Assembly: GCF_024733555.1 (NCBI RefSeq)
Contig: NZ_JANIOF010000001.1
Coordinates: forward strand, 1,980,777 to 2,044,776
Direction of reading: 5' to 3'
Source of the DNA: Paenibacillus sp. SC116
GTDB taxonomy: Bacteria; Bacillota; Bacilli; Paenibacillales; Paenibacillaceae
Length of the DNA: 64,000 nucleotides
Below, in pieces: positions 61,738-64,000 of this stretch. The stretch's first letter is position 1. The number at the start of each line of letters is the position of its first letter. The position numbers were made by a program, and so were the translations under genes. Under the pieces are notes generated by a model, which searched no databases, was not told the origin of the DNA, and was given only the letters and a program-made list of their open reading frames with translations.

Positions 61738-62007
61738 TTATGGATAAGTTCTATAAGTATTAGATTTCATATATTCATTGATCTTGATATCAAGCATACT
61801 GCTGATTTCAATTACATTATGTGCCGTAAACGATTGTTCTTCTTGAAACATTTGCTCCATCTGCTTGCGAAGGAGACAGATTTCTTGCTCAAGCATAAGC
61901 AGCTTTGATGAAACGTCCCTTGTTCTGCCCGACCATTTCGAATGATCGTTCTCGTCGCGAAATATGGAATGTGTATAACGGTTTAACGTAAAGTCCGAAC
62001 AAAACAA
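61738..62007 (-). CDS. Spo0E-like aspartyl-phosphate phosphatase
   Basis: An 89-aa protein whose C-terminal half fits the Spo0E family: a first helix LLMLEQEICLLRKQMEQMF, then VIEISSMLDIKINEYMK, where S-x-x-LD is the signature. Spo0E proteins dephosphorylate Spo0A~P and delay sporulation. The open frame starts at TTG (62005-62007) after a G-rich site (GGGGGGGAAGGC); the unusual start codon suggests low expression or a later start. The ~35 N-terminal residues before the domain are not conserved in the family. A terminator follows immediately. Confidence 0.7.
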   Translation of the reverse strand: MFCSDFTLNRYTHSIFRDENDHSKWSGRTRDVSSKLLMLEQEICLLRKQMEQMFQEEQSFTAHNVIEISSMLDIKINEYMKSNTYRTYP

Positions 62008-62149
62008 GCCTTCCCCCCCTTTGCTGCTAAGCGTGTAACCGGATCATTTCATTTATTCCAGTAGATGAGACAAATGTAAAGATCCGTGTTATATTATAGC
62101 AGACAAAAACAAGGGAAACCAGTTTTTTCTATCATATCCAGCATCTTTT

Positions 62150-63358
62150 TCACATTTCCTGTTTGATTTTCGCCACAATTTTCCCCATACGTTCTATCGC
62201 TTCCGTCAATTGCGCAACAGATGTCGCATAGGAACAACGAAGGAATCCTTCGCCGCCTTTACCAAACACATTGCCCGGCACCGCAGCTACTTTTCCTTCG
62301 AACAACAATCGTTCTGCAAAGGCTTCAGAAGACAATCCAGTCGATTCAATCGACGGGAACGCGTAAAATGCACCCTGCGGTTCATGACAATCCAAGCCTA
62401 TTTCTCTAAACCCCTTAACAACAAGCCTTCTTCGCATGTTGTAGGACTCTACCATTCTGTCTTTCTCTTCTTTTCCATTTTTCAAAGCCTCAAGCGCAGC
62501 AATTTGACCCATAACAGGGGCACACATAACCGTATATTGATGAATCTTCAGCATGGCTTCAATTAGGTCGCGATGTCCACAAGCATACCCCATACGCCAT
62601 CCCGTCATTGCAAACGCTTTTGAGAAACCGCTTACTAGAATCGTACGTTCTTTCATTCCTGGTAGTGAAGCAAAGCTTACATGCTTTTGTTCATATGTCA
62701 ATTCCGCATATATCTCATCTGAGATAACGATAAGATCATTTTCTTCAACAATTTTAGCAATTGGCAAATAGTCCTCATAAGTCATCGTTCCGCCTGTTGG
62801 ATTGCTCGGGAAACATAGGATAAGCACTTTTGACTTAGGGGTAATAACCGCTTGCAGAGCTTCAGCTGTCAGCTTGAACTCATCTTTAGCCGATGTCTCA
62901 ATACCTACCGGAACACCGCCCCCAATAGAGATAATCGGTGAGTAGGATATGTAACTTGGCTCAGGAATAAGGATTTCATCCCCAGTATTAACAAGAGTGC
63001 GCAATGCCAAATCAATCGCTTCCGAACCACCCACTGTCACCATAATTTCATTCGCAGGATTGTATTCAACATGGAACGAATCGTTCAAGTACTGACCGAT
63101 CTCTTCACGCAATTCAGGAATACCTGCATTGGACGTATACTTTGTCATACCACGCTCTAACGAATACACACATGCCTCACGAACATGCCAAGGTGTACAG
63201 AAATCAGGCTCACCAACACCCAGTGTAATAATATCTTTACTGCCGCTTACCAAATCAAAAAATTTGCGAATACCAGACGGCGGAATAGAACGAACTAACG
63301 GATTAATATAATGCTGCATACCGGTAGGATTCTCCGCTTTCACTGTTTGGTTTACCAT
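62150..63358 (-). CDS. alaT: PLP aminotransferase, AlaT/YugH-like
   Basis: A 402-aa class I/II aminotransferase. Motifs are GVGEPDFCTPWHV, YTSNAGIPELREEI, ILCFPSNPTGG, ISDEIYAELTY and the PLP lysine in VSGFSKAFAMTGWRMG; the substrate arginine is in LRCSYATS. In B. subtilis the pair yugG-yugH (alaR-alaT) has the same layout, an Lrp-type regulator followed by the aminotransferase that makes alanine. It starts 11 bp after the regulator stop; the second ATG (63356-63358) has GAGGTG at the right distance. Alanine specificity is inferred from gene order. Confidence 0.88.
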   Translation of the reverse strand: MVNQTVKAENPTGMQHYINPLVRSIPPSGIRKFFDLVSGSKDIITLGVGEPDFCTPWHVREACVYSLERGMTKYTSNAGIPELREEIGQYLNDSFHVEYNPANEIMVTVGGSEAIDLALRTLVNTGDEILIPEPSYISYSPIISIGGGVPVGIETSAKDEFKLTAEALQAVITPKSKVLILCFPSNPTGGTMTYEDYLPIAKIVEENDLIVISDEIYAELTYEQKHVSFASLPGMKERTILVSGFSKAFAMTGWRMGYACGHRDLIEAMLKIHQYTVMCAPVMGQIAALEALKNGKEEKDRMVESYNMRRRLVVKGFREIGLDCHEPQGAFYAFPSIESTGLSSEAFAERLLFEGKVAAVPGNVFGKGGEGFLRCSYATSVAQLTEAIERMGKIVAKIKQEM

Positions 63359-63369
63359 CGTCATTCACC

Positions 63370-63873
63370 TCACGGAGAAATAGCAAGACGGTGATCTTCC
63401 TCGTGCTCTTCGAAGATAATTCCATCCTGCTTATATTTTTTAAGAATAAAATGCGTCTTCGTCGAAAGAACAGCCTCAAGCGGCGATAACTTATCTGACA
63501 CAAAAGAAGCAACTTCCCTTAGGTGCTTGCCTTCAACCTCAACCAGCAGGTCATAGGCACCAGACATTAAATAAACAGACTTCACTTGTGGGAACAAATA
63601 GATGCGTTCGGCAATGCTATCAAAGCCTCGCCCACGTTCAGGCGTAATTTGAACTTCTATAAGTGCAGTAACCTTTTCCTCTTCCACCTTGCTCCAGTTC
63701 ACTACCGTGGCGTATTTCACGATAACATGGTCGTTTTCCAATTCCTTGATTGCCGTGCCAACCTCTTCTTCTCCTACACCAAGCAATGTTGCGATAAGGT
63801 CAGATGAGCGACGGGCATCTTCCTTCAACAGCTGCAAAATGTTTACCTTTAACTCACTTAGTTCTTTCATCAT
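63370..63873 (-). CDS. alaR: Lrp/AsnC-family regulator, AlaR/YugG-like
   Basis: A 167-aa transcription factor. The winged helix-turn-helix spans about residues 5-60 (ILQLLKEDARRSSDLIATLLG). The C-terminal RAM effector domain spans about 65-150 (ALIEVQITPERGRGFDSIAERI, VYLMSGAYDLLVEVEG). It is the first gene of a two-gene operon with the aminotransferase, which it probably controls in response to an amino acid such as alanine. The ATG follows GGGAGGGTCAA. Confidence 0.9.
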   Translation of the reverse strand: MMKELSELKVNILQLLKEDARRSSDLIATLLGVGEEEVGTAIKELENDHVIVKYATVVNWSKVEEEKVTALIEVQITPERGRGFDSIAERIYLFPQVKSVYLMSGAYDLLVEVEGKHLREVASFVSDKLSPLEAVLSTKTHFILKKYKQDGIIFEEHEEDHRLAISP

Positions 63874-63946
63874 TTGACCCTCCCGTGATGCTGCGGCGCT
63901 TTAACATTGTAAACTGACCGTGCATCGTTAGTCGTGATATGAAATT

Positions 63947-63975
63947 ATGATACACCCAATACATCTTATTGCCAA
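63947..63975 (-). promoter_or_regulatory. Promoter of the alaR-alaT operon
   Basis: Minus-strand TTGGCA (63970-63975), 17 bp, TATCAT (63947-63952), about 75 bp upstream of the regulator start. Confidence 0.6.
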
Positions 63976-64000
63976 CAACGATCCGAGATATATACATACT

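Overview
The window looks like chromosomal DNA of an endospore-forming, low-to-mid GC Gram-positive bacterium of the Paenibacillaceae, most likely Paenibacillus. The evidence is strong Shine-Dalgarno sites, T-box and SAM-I leaders, a GlnR/TnrA-type box, LiaFSR, a gamma-type SASP, YtxC next to thrS, a Spo0E-like peptide and a futalosine-pathway gene (mqnC). The species is an inference and is not proven. No tRNA, rRNA, CRISPR array, prophage or insertion sequence was seen.

Layout. Positions 1-21,400 are mostly conserved minus-strand genes: serC (5' end only), a beta-type glutamine synthetase, DAHP synthase, ispH, a CssRS/MprAB-like two-component pair beside htrA, liaFSR, a gamma-SASP, a 3D-domain protein, thrS with its T-box leader, ytxC, mqnC, and a SAM-riboswitch-controlled metA-metI-metC operon. 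Positions 21,500-28,400 hold corA with a long structured leader, an HRDC protein, a DUF3055-like protein, a secreted phosphodiester glycosidase, a YpcP-like 5'-3' exonuclease and a methyltransferase.

Positions 28,451-57,377 are a 29-kb minus-strand NRPS/PKS cluster. Transcription order: FkbH-like protein, 3-hydroxyacyl-CoA dehydrogenase, NRPS-1 (FAAL-T-C-A-T-E), NRPS-2 (C-A-T plus half a C domain), discrete acyltransferase with a decayed KS, free ACP, acyl-CoA dehydrogenase, a 112-aa unknown protein, PKS (KS-KR-ACP with no AT), NRPS-3 (C-A-T-C-A[GNAT]-T), and a membrane-anchored S12 peptidase. The first A domain reads as asparagine and is followed by an epimerase, so the chain should begin N-acyl-D-Asn. 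The last gene has the ClbP architecture (signal peptide, S12 serine peptidase, three C-terminal membrane helices). Together these predict a prodrug-type antibiotic whose acyl-D-Asn cap is removed on export, as for colibactin and zwittermicin. FkbH, the two dehydrogenases and the ACP should make hydroxymalonyl-ACP, which the discrete AT would load onto the AT-less PKS after a probable lysine unit. The last A domain is interrupted by a complete GNAT-like domain and there is no thioesterase. These are the most unusual parts of the window.

Positions 58,300-64,000 return to conserved genes: an ArsC/Spx-family protein, an RluA-family pseudouridine synthase, PduO, a CobU-like NTPase, a lipoprotein, a Spo0E-like peptide and an AlaR-AlaT pair (Lrp regulator plus aminotransferase).
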